A stretch of 64,000 bases of DNA from Norana najaformis. Its lineage: Eukaryota; Annelida; Clitellata; Crassiclitellata; Hormogastridae. A program made the translations under genes and the position numbers. The notes beneath the pieces are model-generated. The model had not been told where the DNA came from. It ran no database searches and saw only the letters and a list, made by a program, of their open reading frames with translations. Shown piece by piece: positions 45,901 through 60,900 of the stretch (within the stretch, counting starts at the first letter, position 1; each line of letters starts with the position of its first letter). The stretch spans positions 6,433,715 to 6,497,714 of the forward strand of contig OZ029927.1 of NCBI GenBank assembly GCA_964023275.1, written 5' to 3'.

Positions 45901-48900
45901 AGAAATATATGGTCTTTGATGGGTTGAAGGATCTTTTGGTTGAAATGCAAACCAGACAACCTCATTCGTATGACTGGACAACCTTTTCTATAGCATTACA
46001 TGGCTTGGCAATAAGAAGGTTTCTAAACCCACTCAGCCTGTGTATCTGTGAATTGTCATTCGTAGGGGTAAGATAATAGTCTGCAAATGAACTACCTTAC
46101 TTCATGTTACCTCATCCAGAAGAAGACACGTTCCTATGTTTAATTATGCTTAAGCATGCTTTGTTTGAATGGCTGCAGCTGATTGAGAATCTGAGTCACA
46201 ACGTATATCTTCAGTATCTCGACCTTTCTGAGAACATCATTTCTTCTCTGAGTGACATCAGAGGACTGCTGCGACTCAAGGTGCACAGATATTCATCCAT
46301 TGTTAATCAGTTTAAAAACTTAAGGTGTAACAGTTTAATGATACATCGGAGGGCTGCTACTGCTCAAAGTGCATAGATACTCTTCCATTATTAATCAGTG
46401 TAAAAACTTCAGGTGTTGCATGCTTGATCCAGATAAGCAGATTATGTAATGTATTCACATGCGTTTACAACTATCATGCGTATGGCACTTACATGAGCTG
46501 GGAGTAAACAGTAAGTTCTGTGATGGACTGGTGTTCAGGACTTTGGGACTTGTCTCTTGTCGATTTAAGGGCCTCTGAGTTTTTCTCCCTTTGATGTTCT
46601 GCTGATTCACAGCAAAGAAAAGGTTAGATAAGGTCAACTAACAGTTAGTGGCCCTGGCAGCCATAAGGTGTCGTTAGATGCTGAAAACTAACTCTGAATA
46701 GCAGGAAAATAATAAAAAATGCAGAAAATAATTAATAAAATTAAAAGAAAATAATTAAATAATAAGAAAATAAATAAAATAAAATATTGAGGAATAAATA
46801 AATATTAAGAAATTAAATGACGTGAAAGCAAATGAGAGGAAAATAATCAGATAAGAGAAAAATGAATGATGTTGTTTGGTAGATGTTGCTGTTGCATGGG
46901 AATCAGTTGACGTCTCTGCGACTCGTTCCACAGACTCTTCCGAGGTCCGTAGCTGTCCTGTCACTTGCAGACAACAACATTGCTGACCTAAATGAGGTAG
47001 ACCGTGTCATTATACGGAGACATGTGAACAGGGCTGTTACCTTTACCTGTATGATTTAGGGGCTGCAGTGACCAGTGTGTTACCTTTACCTTTGTGCTTC
47101 TGAGAAGTATCTGTAGAGGTGTGTAAGCGAGTGTGTTACCTTTACATTACCTCAAAAGCTGAATTTAATTGAGGAGGATTTTATTTGTGTGTGACATGAT
47201 AGAATAGGTGTACGTGAACTACAAGTGACGTCTGTGTCTTGTTTCACTCAGGTCTCACATTTGTTTCACTTGAGCAAACTGGAGCAGCTTTCAGTCGTCG
47301 GAAATCCATGCGTCCATTTAGCCGAATCCTCTCTGTATCCTTTAGTGGTTCATCGCTTGGATTCAGAACTGATCAGTCAGTCAACGTTGATTGTCAACAT
47401 TAGCTTCCAGATGTTCACTCATTCAGTTGGACTGCTTTGCTAGTCTTGATGCGTTCAGGTTGTGAGCACTAATTGATATGAGCATACTCAGACCTTCTTG
47501 GCTGGAATCAGTTAAACAGCAAGTTCTTCTCAAAACATTTTCCAGTCTCTTCCAGGGACTTATGTATGCTAATATATGCTGAAGACTTCTACAACTGCAA
47601 AATAAAAAATGATTAAAGGTATGTTAAGCTTAATCAACTAATAGAATATATAATTTTTCACAGTAAATCCACTTACAAAGAGTAACTGTTGTTAAGAGAA
47701 GTGGTAATAGCAGAAATAAGCCATGCAATGAAGCCAGCAATTTGGCTCTGAAGTGCATGTGCTGACTGCTGGTACCTTTTTGTCTGTAGTTTGGCCTGAC
47801 GTAGGTCTTCTGAATTTCACGTTCAGAAGGAAATTCCGTTTTCCTTGACAATTGATCCAACAGACAGTTTGATTATCGGCCATTTGTTGTCAACTGGTGC
47901 GTCAACTTGAAGCTTCTTGATGACAGGGAAATCACGACTAGAGAAGGGTTTGAAATCTCAATACTGGCTGGGCGTAATGTCACATGTTGTGGTTTTAAAT
48001 TTAAACTTTAAACTACACTTGCTCTTAAACCTAACAAGGCATGCTAATTCTGTGAGTTTATCCACTATCTCAAGTTTCATCTTGGTTACTTCAGAGGAAG
48101 TGGGTTGCAATGCAATGACGTAATAGCGCCGAATGCAGATGCACAGATGGTGCTGAAAAAGAACTTTGTTTGTGTTTTTTTGTATTTTGCAATTTTTTAA
48201 ATTGCACTTTAAAGGTAGGACTGTCTTTTTGTGATGACGATGTTGTCTTACGTAACTTTGTATATAGAAATAGGCAAGTTTGCTGGAAGGACCTGTGGTA
48301 GCTGAAGATTTCATCTTTGTAATGGTGACTCAGCATTTAAATGCATGTGAATTTGTTTGAATTGAATAAAGTTTGTTCGTATCAGTTCAGTTATGATGAT
48401 GATGATTATAGTTGGTTGTACAGAAACAGAATACCCTTTGCTGTGGTAATCAGTCAGTTTTTGCATCTCTTTTTCAACAATAGTCCTACAACAAAAAAAG
48501 GCAGAGGAAGCACATAACAAAACCCACCTGACTAATGGACAAACTTTCCTTACAGATTAAATGACTCGGCAATGAATTTTCAGTTGCACAAGAGACAATG
48601 TGATGGGTCCCCTTGGCTCAGTCCTCATGGATCCTCCTGACCTGCCACCAGAATGGAACAAACAACACGGCTCTTGTGGCCATGATATGGCGCTGGTGAA
48701 TAAGCTGGTCTTCTTGATGCAGCTTTTGTGTGGCGCTGAGAAATTTTGGTGATTTATATTTACATTAAGAAGCCTAAATGCAAGAGTGAAAAGCAGATGT
48801 GTTAGCAATCTGCCATTCCAGTCTATTTGATTCTTATTTTTTAACTTATTTGTTGAATTCCGTCAGATGCCTCATCTGCGTAATGGTCTCGATTGTAGAT

Positions 48901-51900
48901 TAAGGGCCGAGTGGTTGCTGAGCCAAGGCAAGGGACGGCACTTCCATTCTGGACAGCACAGTCAACTTTGCCAATATCTGGCTACTGTCTGCCCAACCAT
49001 TGGATCTGAGGTATGGTCATCAGTCATTCCATCTCCATCAATCAATCCCCATCCATCCATCCATCCATCCAAGGCCATATTTGGGATACATTGAAATGTA
49101 AATGTTGGCTGAGACTATGGTTTCTGAAGTACCAGCATTGATTGCATGATACCATTGAAAGCTGATCAGATGCAATTTGCTCCATTTATATTCTTCATAT
49201 TTTGTAAATATTTAACTTCAAATACCTATAAAGAATAATTATGTGACCTTCAGATCTTATGCTTATTCCACAGAAAACCAAAAAAAAAATAAATCAGAAT
49301 TTCAGGTATGAACAAATTGCTAAATAGTGTGATAGGTGTACCAATCAAAGTCCAACACTGAATAATCCAAATGCACAAAACTCAAATTTATAATTTCCTG
49401 CTTAGGAATGACCCCACATAAGTTTTTTCCATTTTTGAAGACTGACTTTCCTGGATTCAATATAAGTTTTGCCACTTTTGATTTTTGAGCAACCATCGAC
49501 CTTTGCCATCTGTTTTATTGCAGTGGTGCTAAAGAAATATTTTACTGGTTGATATTTGAATATCTCAAGCAGATTTAAAATCTATTAAATGATTTTCAAC
49601 TTGAGTACTATGCCAAAGCAGTGTTTAAATAAATCAGGATTATAAATTTCCAGCATAGTTCACCTAGAGAAGTTTGAAGTGGTCCAGTCATTTCGTTTAA
49701 GGTGGTTTTACACCAACAGCAAGCGTGCATAATTTCTTTAGTCTTTTTTCTTAATTTCAACTGAATCAACTTGTGTGAATGCTAAACTCTGCTTCAGGTT
49801 TTTTCTGGGACATTTTTGTACTTCTACTGAATAGAAGCAAATTACAAAATGCACGCCGTTGCATGATGATTTCAACTTGGTTTCTGTAAACAAATGAGTT
49901 ATTTTCAGGGTGGAGCTGCACGCGTGGTGTCAATATGTTGACAAAAAACCTGATTTTCAGGACTTTTAGCGAGACTGCATTTCCAGTTTCTGAGTTACCA
50001 CTTCATATCAGTGCATGCTAATTTTATATAGCATAAGAAAACGAGGCAGTTCTGTACTGCACACATTGGTAATGCACATTGTCTGAGTCTGGTGTCACTT
50101 TACACTCCGATCTGAACAAACTACACAATCCGGGTGTGAAGGTTTTCCACCAGAGGTAGTGTGGGTGATGTTTGCCACAAAATGTCTCTCATTCAGTCGA
50201 CTTGGTGGTGGCTGGGATGACCTGCGGCCAACTCTGGCAACTGAACTGGTCGCACATAGGTAGCAAGCAGCTCGTACAACGTTCATACGGAATTTTGTGG
50301 GTTCAAACTTCTGACCTGGATGTAGTGGACAATATATGATGCTGGCGTTAACCACACACACCGCCAGAAGGTACACAAAGAGGTTATTCCACCACTTCTG
50401 CTGTCAGTGTCTGCTCAAATTGTACCAAAGAAGCTGATCTGAGCGGTCAACACCTCACATGTAACGACTGTACAGTTCTATAGCAGCCGGGTTGTCAACT
50501 TCATCAGTTGTGGATTTTGTGTGAACAGTTTTTCGAAATGTTACAGCATTGTGAATAGACGAAATTAGGTTTACTTGCTTCCTGTCAAACCACGAGATGT
50601 GAAGAAGACCATCGCTATCTCTCTCTATCACAGCAGGACCTTCTTTCTTCAACTTGGTTTTCTTGATCTTTTCTGGCACTCCCATTCGATTTGTCCGCAG
50701 TGTTCCACAAGCACCCAGTTGGTTACTTTTCTGCTTAGCTCAACAAACAGTGATGGTGAGCTGAAGTAGCTGTCCATGTACACATGGTGTCCTGTGTTAT
50801 ACAAGGGCTGGCACAAGCTAAGAACAACCTTCTTTGTCATGCCAACTTCCACCTCCGGCTTCCGACCAGTGTACATTTCTATATTCCACATATAACCGGT
50901 ACTTGCATCTGACAAAGCCCATGCATTTAGGCCTCATTTATGTGGCTTGTTTGGTTTATATACGCTCAAATTTGTGCAGCCTTTAAATGCAACCACACTT
51001 TCATCCACACTCGCTTCACAATTTGAATGATATGCAGATTTCCAGGTGGTATTGAGGTGAGTGAGCAGAGGTCTGACTTTGTACAGACGGTCATAGGCCG
51101 GGTTGTCAGAAGGCAAGCAGTTGGCATTGTTGTTGAGGTGAAAATATGTCAGAATCAACTCAAACCTGTTACGTGTCATGATGGATCGAAGGCCAGGCAT
51201 CTCCAGGATGTTGTCGGTTGTCCAGCAGTCTTCGTAACTGGGCATTATGACGAGTCCCATGCTGAGGATAAGTGCCAAAAATGCCTGCATGTCACCCTCT
51301 CTTACATCAGTCCACCTGTTGGCTCGCGCATGTGGTCCGAGATCTTTATTTGCAATGCACTCGTTGACAAAACGATTTGTTTCGATAACTATGTGGTTCA
51401 CAAAATTGGGTGAGTAATAGTGCAAAAAATCTCAGATGCTGTCGAATCATTGTTGTGAACAAGCGGGCCCACGCGTTCCGCGAAATCTTTCAACCAACTT
51501 TTGTCATAGGCCGACGCAACATCAAAGCCCAGGCTAGGCGATGCGGCACTACTAACCCTAATTTCGTCCTCCGATTCGTTGGAAAAGTCCAATAAATCGC
51601 TAGTATGAACGCTACTAATCGTACTAAAAGTAGCTGTTTCGAAGCCCTCGAATTCTTCCGAGTCCGAATCTTCGAAAATAGCACACAAAACGTCTTCCTT
51701 GCTCGCCATTACGCTCGATAAAAACTTGTAAACAGTCGTAAGAAAATGTCCGACTTTCATCTCAATTATCTCCGCAAACGTCCCACGTGTGTACAAACCA
51801 ATGGGAAAATCGTAGCCAATTTATCCCCCTATTTAACGATGCATTTATTTACATAGAACGATCACTGGTTCCCTAAATTCCAACTGCATTAGTAAGCCCA

Positions 51901-54900
51901 TCGACAGTGTCGCAAATTTGCGACTATGGCGCACGTGGAAAGTTTTCCTATGTCGCAAATTTGCACCTCTGGCGGGCTAAGGGTTAAGAACATGGCTGTC
52001 TCATAGATCTGAAAAGGTGCAACTTAAGACTAGCAAATAGTTTCATGTGCTGTGTGATTCCTAACTGATATCTTCATGGATACTAGTAAACAATGTGTTT
52101 GTTTAAACGAATAGATGGACAAAGAGGAAGAAGTCAAGTTGAAACGTGTTCTTCAACAACAGCGATTACATCAGCAGCAGCAGCTGAGAGATGGAGGTGG
52201 TCATGCTGCCAGACATGACACAGCCACTCCTCATCAGCAGTCCTCAATCACCAACAAGGCATCATTTTCACCAAAACAAGGCAGGTTCATTTTCTAATAC
52301 AGCTCAGCTTTTTTGTGTGCCACTTAACATATGGTGACCAGCAGTGCATCACAATATCTGTATCATACACCGGCACTACAGAAGTTACTAATTACAATTA
52401 CAGTCAGGAAAAGCGACTTTGAATATTCTTAATGCAGGTTATTTTATTGATCATCCACAGATTAGGAAATATGCAGACAATCAGGTCCACTTAAACAGGT
52501 GTTAATAAAGGAACCCAATGGGTCCCACTGTACAGAGTTGCCTTAGGATCAGGTTTTACAGCTGTCAGCATCAGTGGGCAGTTTCTTAAATTTACTAGTT
52601 GTGTCAGTTGATAGTTTGACGCATCATTAGCTGCAGTGAGTGGATGCGCTGTTTGGAGCTGTTGTAACAATGTGAAGCCGCAGTCGATTAATAGTACGTT
52701 AAAGCTGTAATGAAGATATGGCAACTGATCACATGGGATCAGAGATAAGAAGACATTGGATTGATGCCAAGTAATGCTTTGTCTCTTATTTGCCAATTAA
52801 AGTTCTAGTTTAAGTGCAGAGACGTAAGTATGATGCCAAGTGATGCGCTGTCTCTTATCTTCCAATGAAATTCCTCAGTTTCAGTGCTGTCAGAAAGAAA
52901 GTCTTCGCCTTCTGCGGTTGCTTCCTCTTTCCATGAAAAGTCGCCACATGTTGGAGCAGCGGGAGCAGGAAAAGGAGCTGGAGAAGGAATAGGTACAGGT
53001 GGCAGAGGTACACCCTCCACAGCAGCCTTTTCCACACCAGTTCATTTACAGCAAGAAGATGTTAGCAGCGGTGAGCAGGAAATCATTTATTTTAAAAATC
53101 TATAGAATGTGTAATCTGATATCCAACCACTTTGGAATGAAGTTACAGCAGCAATCTCACATTTCGACCTCACATAACAAACCTCTGCAATTCTTGTTTC
53201 TATCATCATATCAGGGCATTACGTCACATCAGGTCAGCTCTTACCAAAGACATGGCACAAACTGTAGCCTGTTCTCTAGTCTGCTCTCACCTTGATTATG
53301 CCAATGTGGTTTTTACAGGTATCTCAAATCTTGAACTCAAAAAACTTCCACACATCCAAAACTCCCTGGCTCATGTGGTGCTGCGTGCACCTCCTCACGC
53401 AAATTCCTCAGCTCTATTAAACCAGCTGCATTGGCTTCCTGTGGAATTCCGGATAAGATTTAAACTAGCCTGTTTGACCTATAGAACTCTTACCATGAGC
53501 ACTCCTACCTACCTTCAGTCTCTAGTCTCTCCTTACATCCCTCCCGCAGCCTACGATCTTCAGGTACGGGTCTCTTGGCTGAGCCACGATGTAGAACTGT
53601 CCTGGTCTCTCGTGCATTCCACTCGCTGCCCCTAAGGAATGGAACTGTCTACCAATGTTTCTCCGAAGCTCAAATGCCTTTTCTTCCTTCAAGAGACGCC
53701 TGAAAACTCACTGTTTTTTCACTGGCTTTCAAACATCCAGATATCTAACTGCTTTCGCCTGGCGACTGACTATCCGCACCTCTGATTTGCATTTCTGTGT
53801 GACTTTGCGCGCGTTAAAACGTTTCGTAATAATAATAATAATATCTGTTTGATTTGCTAAGCTTTGTTTGTAAACTTCTAATGCAGTAGGATTGGAATCT
53901 TCAGGGCTTACGAGTTGGCTATGCTGTTTGTCATGGTGGCTGATAGGTCTATTCTACTTTTCTCTGCCTTCTCTAAGTTCTTTAAGGCCATTCAGGTCTA
54001 AGCTTAAGACTCTGAAATAATTACTATTACCATCAGTTTGTTCTACAATCAATGAATTGAAAGTTCTGCTAATCCACTTTATATCATTCTAATATATATT
54101 GTTCATAATTATTATGCTTTAAAATTGTCTGCATTTGGAAAAGTTTTGTCTGATTGGTGATACTTGGTTTTTAGCTGATGAGTCGCTTAGTATGCTGGAG
54201 TGCGAGACTCGCTACCTTCCTTTACCAACGGAGTTTTCTTCGTCTAGCCCAGCAAGCCATCTGGTGGCCGAAATTCCCCTTTCGCTGCCAGAAAAGACCA
54301 ACAATCCAAGGAATCCAGTGGCATCTGATGAACCAGTTTCTGGCAAATCTGCACTGAGTGGTTCAGCAGTACGACCCGCTACACAAAATCGTCGAGTTGC
54401 CGCTGTCTTTGGCAGTGCAGCAGAACCAACTGGTAGCATTGTAAAACCGGTGCCTTCTTCATCTCAGCCTCATACGCATGTCATTCGAAAGAGGTCATCT
54501 TCGCCTTTGACTAAAACAGTTGATATTCGATCAAGTGATTCGACCAGCGTTGCATCTGATGTTAGCCCGATTGTTAGAGAGCAGCCTTCGACGAAGGCAT
54601 CTGTCGCACATTCACAAAAGATGACCCCTACTCTTGACATGAGAGAAAAAACATCCAGTGCAGCAAAGGCTTTGCCTCTTGATTCCAGTTTAATAGACCA
54701 TGGAGGAGAACTTGAAAAGGAACCAAACCCATACCGTCCAAGTAAATCAGTGAAAGATGCCAAGAACTGGAACCAGTTTCAAAACAGTCTGGCGATCACA
54801 GAGCCAGAAGGTTAGTTGTCATGTCTTTTTCACACTTATTATTGTGGAGCAGATAATTAATTTCAAACGTGATGTCATTGCCAATAAGACTTTGCATTCA

Positions 54901-57900
54901 GAAATATGTTAGCCTTTGAGAGGAATCTCATTACACCACTAAGTCCTCTGATTGTCTTTCTCTTGCCATGTATCAAATGAATGCTGCTCTTAGTAGTGAG
55001 GCTTTTTCTGATGCAGGGCCAGGGGCCTGTAGAATACATTTCCACAATCTGTTTGCTCTACAAATCTTCGGTCTCTTTCTGTTCTCACCTGAAGACATGA
55101 CATTTGTGTTTCAGTTTTCTGACATCATTTAAGAGAAGCTTCTATAGAGGCATGTAAACAGGTTGTTATGTTTACATTTTTCCTGTTAGGAGATCTGATG
55201 AGGACAAGGGCTGCTGTGATGATGCAGGCGTTGTGGCGTGGCTACGCTGTGCGCCGGGATTCTCCACTGACATCTGTGGTTCAGACAAGACGATCTGAGG
55301 AACATATTCGCCACATCAGTTCTCTGCTCAACAGGTGATTTTCACTTCTAGGGTCTGATGATGGAAAGCAAGTTCTTTCTCACTCTGCCTGCTTCCTGGT
55401 CTCAGGGTTCTTCGATTGGTTCTGTCCAATGGATTGTGCATTTTGATTGTGGTTTTACTTTAGAAGCAACCATCGATTGTTACCTTGCGCTTTTTGATGA
55501 CGGCACTATAGAAGTCACACACACACACAAAATGCATGTGCACACACACACGTGTGGATCTGAGGCTGGTAAGAGGTGCTACAGAAATGCTCCCTTACAA
55601 TGTTTGTATGGCACCTTTTATGAATCTCTTAAAGATGCTGAAACAAACGTATCTAACAGATCTGAAAAGGTATGACTTAAGGTAGGCAGAGAATGCTCCT
55701 CCTCCTCCGCCTATTCCTATTCCTATTCCTCATCCTCCTAGTGCTGTTCCTCCTATTCCTCACCTTCCTAGTCCTCCTATTCCTCCTCCTAGTCCTCTGC
55801 CTCCTATTTCTCCTCCTAGTCCTCTGCCTCCTATTCCTCCTTCTCCTAGTCTTCCTGCTCCTAATCCTCTTCCTCCTATTCCTCCTCCTAGTCCTCTGCC
55901 TCTTATTCCTCCTCCTCCTAGCCCTCTCCCTGCTCCTAATCCTCTTCCTCCTCTTCCTCCTCCTCCCAGTCCTCTTCCTCCTATTCCTCCTCCTTCTAGT
56001 CCTCTTCCTCCTAGTCTCAGTCCTCTTCCTCCTTTCTTCATCCTTGTCCTTCAGTTTGTGTTCCTTTTGACTGGATTGCTGATCTGTAGGTGATCTTCTG
56101 TAGTTCTAAACATTTGATCCAAAATTAAAGGCCATGATGGCATTCACAATAGTGAAGTTGATGACGACAAAGAAAACAGCAACAGTGATGAAAGATGTTG
56201 TCACTTCCTATCTCCTGTATACTGTGCTTCACTGCCTTAATCACTACTTACAATATTTTGTGTGAAGTAATGTGGCCTATTTCTACATAAAATCACAAAG
56301 TTTGCTTTTCTATTTGGTTTATATTGAGTTTCTTATATTCAGGAATGTAGATTTATCACTTACATTTGTACAGTTCCTCCAAATTATAATTTTCAACTCA
56401 GTATATCAACATGTCATCACTTTGAAGGCCTGACGTTGAATATATCATGCAGACAGATAGGCGTGTAGATGGGCACCTGGAGGCTTAGGTACCCACCCGC
56501 TAATCCAATACTCGATACCTGGTTGTTCTAGAAATTACTTTTAAGTATTTTGAGCCAGCTGGAGACAGCCTGCAGCTGTTATCATTCATCAGGCTAGCGG
56601 CGGCGGCTGTGTGGAGTTGATATTAGTGGTATACTTCGTTTTTCCATTGATGACAGTGTTAATGAATATGATCAATTTATGTGAGACACTTTCGATTAAA
56701 ATAAACACATAAATTATAACATATCTTTTTCTTTGTCTGAGCTTCATTAACCTCTTGTTATCGTGGCTCAACATATACAGTATCCTTCTATATTTAATGT
56801 CTTTGGTAATTTTGCGTCGGATTATTAATAGTATTGTGGTACAATGCACCATCAAAACTGTCATACAAGGCATTAAACAACAAGTGTTGCAAACCTTTAG
56901 AAAGTGCAAAATTGTTTATTTCAACCAAATTTTACCACAGCTAAATGCATCTAAGAATTATGGAGGTGGTTTTGCCTTTGCTAACAAGTTATTGATTAGT
57001 GTTCCCACCTGAAATATATGCATTACGGGGCAAAAATATAATGTCCAGTGACGGTTATGTAGATACCCAAACACAATGGACACAGGTACCTGGGCCACAT
57101 TTTACTAAACGTTTGTTATATTTCCTTGCGTCATATAATACAGCATGTTCATAACATATGCTGACAGGTGATGATATCACTGATATAGAAAAATATGATG
57201 ATATAACTTTACATATAAGAAGTATGATAATAATGGTATTAATCCATTTTCCTCTGTCTTTTTGCAGTTGGTTTTATGCATAAGAATTTGATGAGAGTAA
57301 GTATGCATGTTTCTGCAAATGCACATTTCTATGCTGATGGTATAAAATTGGCTTGGGTTGTTTTGAAGGAAACTGTCAGCATGATGTAGTTTGCTTCTTG
57401 TCTGCTTAATATTTTCTTGTGGTTTTTGGTTCATCAGGGATTCTCATCATTTTGAAAAAGAAAAGCTGTTGTGGTCTCATCAAGTTGAACTAATGAAGCA
57501 ACTACTGAAGGAGGTTGTAGATTTTAACTTCTGTCGACATAATTCATCGGCTGCAGCTGTTAGAAATTGTGGTCAGGATAACAGTTTAAATATACGATTT
57601 CTTTATGAACAGTTAACCCTTTAACGACCGCAGAAATATTTTCACCTACATCCTTACGACCGCACATTTTTGGCAAAAACGGCCAAAAAATAAAAAACAT
57701 TGAACTTGTGTATCTCTGTCAGTTTTTTACATGTAGACATAAAGTAAGCACCATTCTTTAGTATTTTATCTCCTCTTCCCATTCATCTGTCAAGTTTTTT
57801 GAAAAAAAAGAAATTTTGGGGTACCCAAAGTGTACCCCCAAAAAATTGCTACATTTTTATCATCAAGACAGTCTACAAAAATTTTTTGAATGACTATATA

Positions 57901-60900
57901 TTAATTGAGCACAAAAAATGTGCAGAAATTGTTGCCAGATAGAACCGAAGAGAAATTTTAAAAATATTTTCATAAATGAAAGAGATGTAAATTTTTTAGT
58001 ATTTAAACCATTGTTGTAAAAACTGAAGAAAATTAAAGGAAAAAGCCTAAAAGTAAAACAGATTGAACTTATGGTATCTCTATTGTTTTTTGACCTGTAT
58101 TCATAAGGTAAGTACCATTATTTAGCATTTTATCTCTTCTTCTCATTCATCTGTCGAGTTTTTTGAGGAAAACTTTTTTGGGTACCCAAAGTTCCCCCAA
58201 CTGTACCACAAAAAATTTGCTACATGTTTATCTTCAAGACAGTCTACATAAAAATGTTAAGTGACAACATATGGTAATTGAGCACAAGAAATGTGCAGAA
58301 ATTGTTGCCAGATAGAATTAAAAAGAAATTTTCAAAATATTTTCAAAACTGAAAGAGATACAATTTTTTTAGTATTTAGACCGTTGTGTAAACACTGAAG
58401 AAAATTACAGGAAAAGCCTAAAAGCAAAACTAATTGAACTTGTGATATCTCTGTCAATGTTTGACATATTGACATAAGGTAACCACCACTCTTTATCATT
58501 TTATCTTCTCTTTCAGTTTGTAATTCTGTTTCTCAACACAGCATTTTCTGGGTAACCGAAAACTGACCCACAATCCCCGCAGGCATAGAGGCCTATAGCG
58601 GATGCCATTGTCATCAAACTCCGTATCAATGTGCAACTCGTTCACTTCGTATTGTCAACAGTCTCGTGTGATCCATCTGACACGTTTTTATTCATCAGAA
58701 GAATCACAACTTTCGTTAATATACGACCATTCATCGACTTTCTTCCTCCTGTAAACAACGCTCTGCCATTTTGGGACATTTAAATATCCATTTTTAGCTA
58801 CATGGTGGCCGATTTAAATGCCCATTTTGATTGGTTGTTTTTTATATTTTGAGGCGTTTTCCAGGGATTCTGCTGATGTAATATGGATTAAAATTATACC
58901 TATTTGCCTAAATGATGTAGAATTCTAAAATTATAAGGACTACAAATAAACAAGAGGTTACAATATGACTAGCCCCACCTACTACCATTTAGTACCGTGC
59001 GGACGGCTGCCGTTACTACATTTAGTACCGTGCGGTCGGTAATGAGTCAATATAAGTTTCAGCTGTAAAATGCACTGGAATGTCCCTACAACACTGCTTT
59101 AACAAGTCATACAAAATGTTGCATCATTGTGAGGTCACATGCTGTACTGTCAACCCAGGGGTTGGGGATTCAGATCCCTACCAGCACAGGAAGATGATTA
59201 GATATGACAGCATTTCTGGTCCACTATTGCCCCTTAGTGGAATTAGCTGTAAAAATGAGATTATCGATCATACTTTGGTGGGTAGATCCTGCATCTTCAT
59301 ATGAGAATTAGTGCCTGGCCAACTGCCCTCATATGCCGAGGCTAAGAAAATGAAGTTGCAAACCCTTCATACTGATAGTTGCCTCTTGGATTTGGCTGAA
59401 GAAAATGCTTAGACAGCTCTTCTTGTGGAGTATGCTGACACACCATCTGACTTAGTTTCTTTGGTAAATCACTAATGGTAAAATGTCAACATCTCAGGTA
59501 ATAGCAGAACTACACACTTAGCACTTAGTCCTTCCTGTGCAGGTCTGCACATCGGGCAACACAGCTTCATCTCTGTTGACCAATAGTCTTCCTGCCTCAT
59601 CCCACAATATCTCCAAACACCCAAGGTCATCTCTGGTGGTCTCTGGCCAGTTCTTCCTTGGTCTTCCCCTCCTCCGTTTCCCTTCCTGTGTACAATTCAT
59701 TGCTTGATTGGCTCGCCTATCTCTGCCCATATGAATTACATGTGCCATCCATTTCAGTCTTCTCTTTTTGATCATATTCTCTATATCCTCTTGTCTCATC
59801 CTTTCTCTTACAGTTTTATTTGATATCTTATCATGCCACAAAATGTGCAGAATTCTCGGCCATGTATGATGTGCTGCCTCCAGTCTGCTCTTGTTTGCCA
59901 CTGTCACTCGCTAAGTTTCTGATCCATATATTAGTGTACTTAATACAGTGGCCTCTTACAAACAAATCTTTGTCCTCAAACTACACCCGTTGTTCTTCCA
60001 TATCTTTTCAAGTCTCCCAAAAGCAGCATTTGCTTTCCTATGCCTATCCTTACCTTCCTGTCACAGCTGCTGTCTGCTGTTATTAAGCTACTGAGGTGGC
60101 AGAACTCATCCACGATCTCGAACTTCTTGTCATTACTCACGATCTTGTCCATTTCATTCCATTTTCCTGTCTTCATGATTTTGGTCTTCCTGAGATTGAT
60201 AGTGAGTCCCACCTTCGCTGCCTCCGCCTGGTCTTTAGACTTCAGTTCTTTCATGCCTTTCCAAGTGCTGTACAGCAGGGCGATATCATTTGCCAAATAT
60301 GGTGTTTTAGTCTATCGCCGTTTATCCATTTCAGTCCATTGTTACTGCCTTCTGTCACTCTCGACAGCACCCAATCCACAACCAGGGCAAAAATCATTGG
60401 TGAAAAAACACATCCCTGACGCACACCAGTTACAATCTCAAACCACTCACCGACCTCTCCTCCGTTTCTCACAAACGCATCGACTGCCATCATAAAAGCT
60501 CTTGGTGACATCAATTATCTTAGTTGGAATTCCATAACTCTTCATTATCTTCCACAGTGACTCCCTGTGTACAATTCATTGCTTGATTGGCTCACCTATC
60601 TTTGTCAAAGGCCTTTTTGAGTCCAATGAAGTTAATCAGTACAGGAACCTCCCACATTAGAGTCTTCTCAACTATCCGTATAAGCGTGAAAATTTGCTCA
60701 CAGCAGGATCGCCCTGGGCTAAAAACCCTGCCTGTTCCTGTCTCAGCTTCTTGTCCACAGCAGCCCTCATACGATTCAGCATCATTGTGGCCATGATCTT
60801 TCCAGGGATCGACAGCAGAGTGATGCCTCTCCAATTTGAGCATTCGCTCAAATCTCCCATTTTATGGATCGGAATGATGATGCCATCTCTCCATGCCATC

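Noticed and set aside
55693..56070. Leu-rich and Gly/Arg-rich open frames
   Set aside because: They are artefacts of the pyrimidine tract inside a CEP97 intron.
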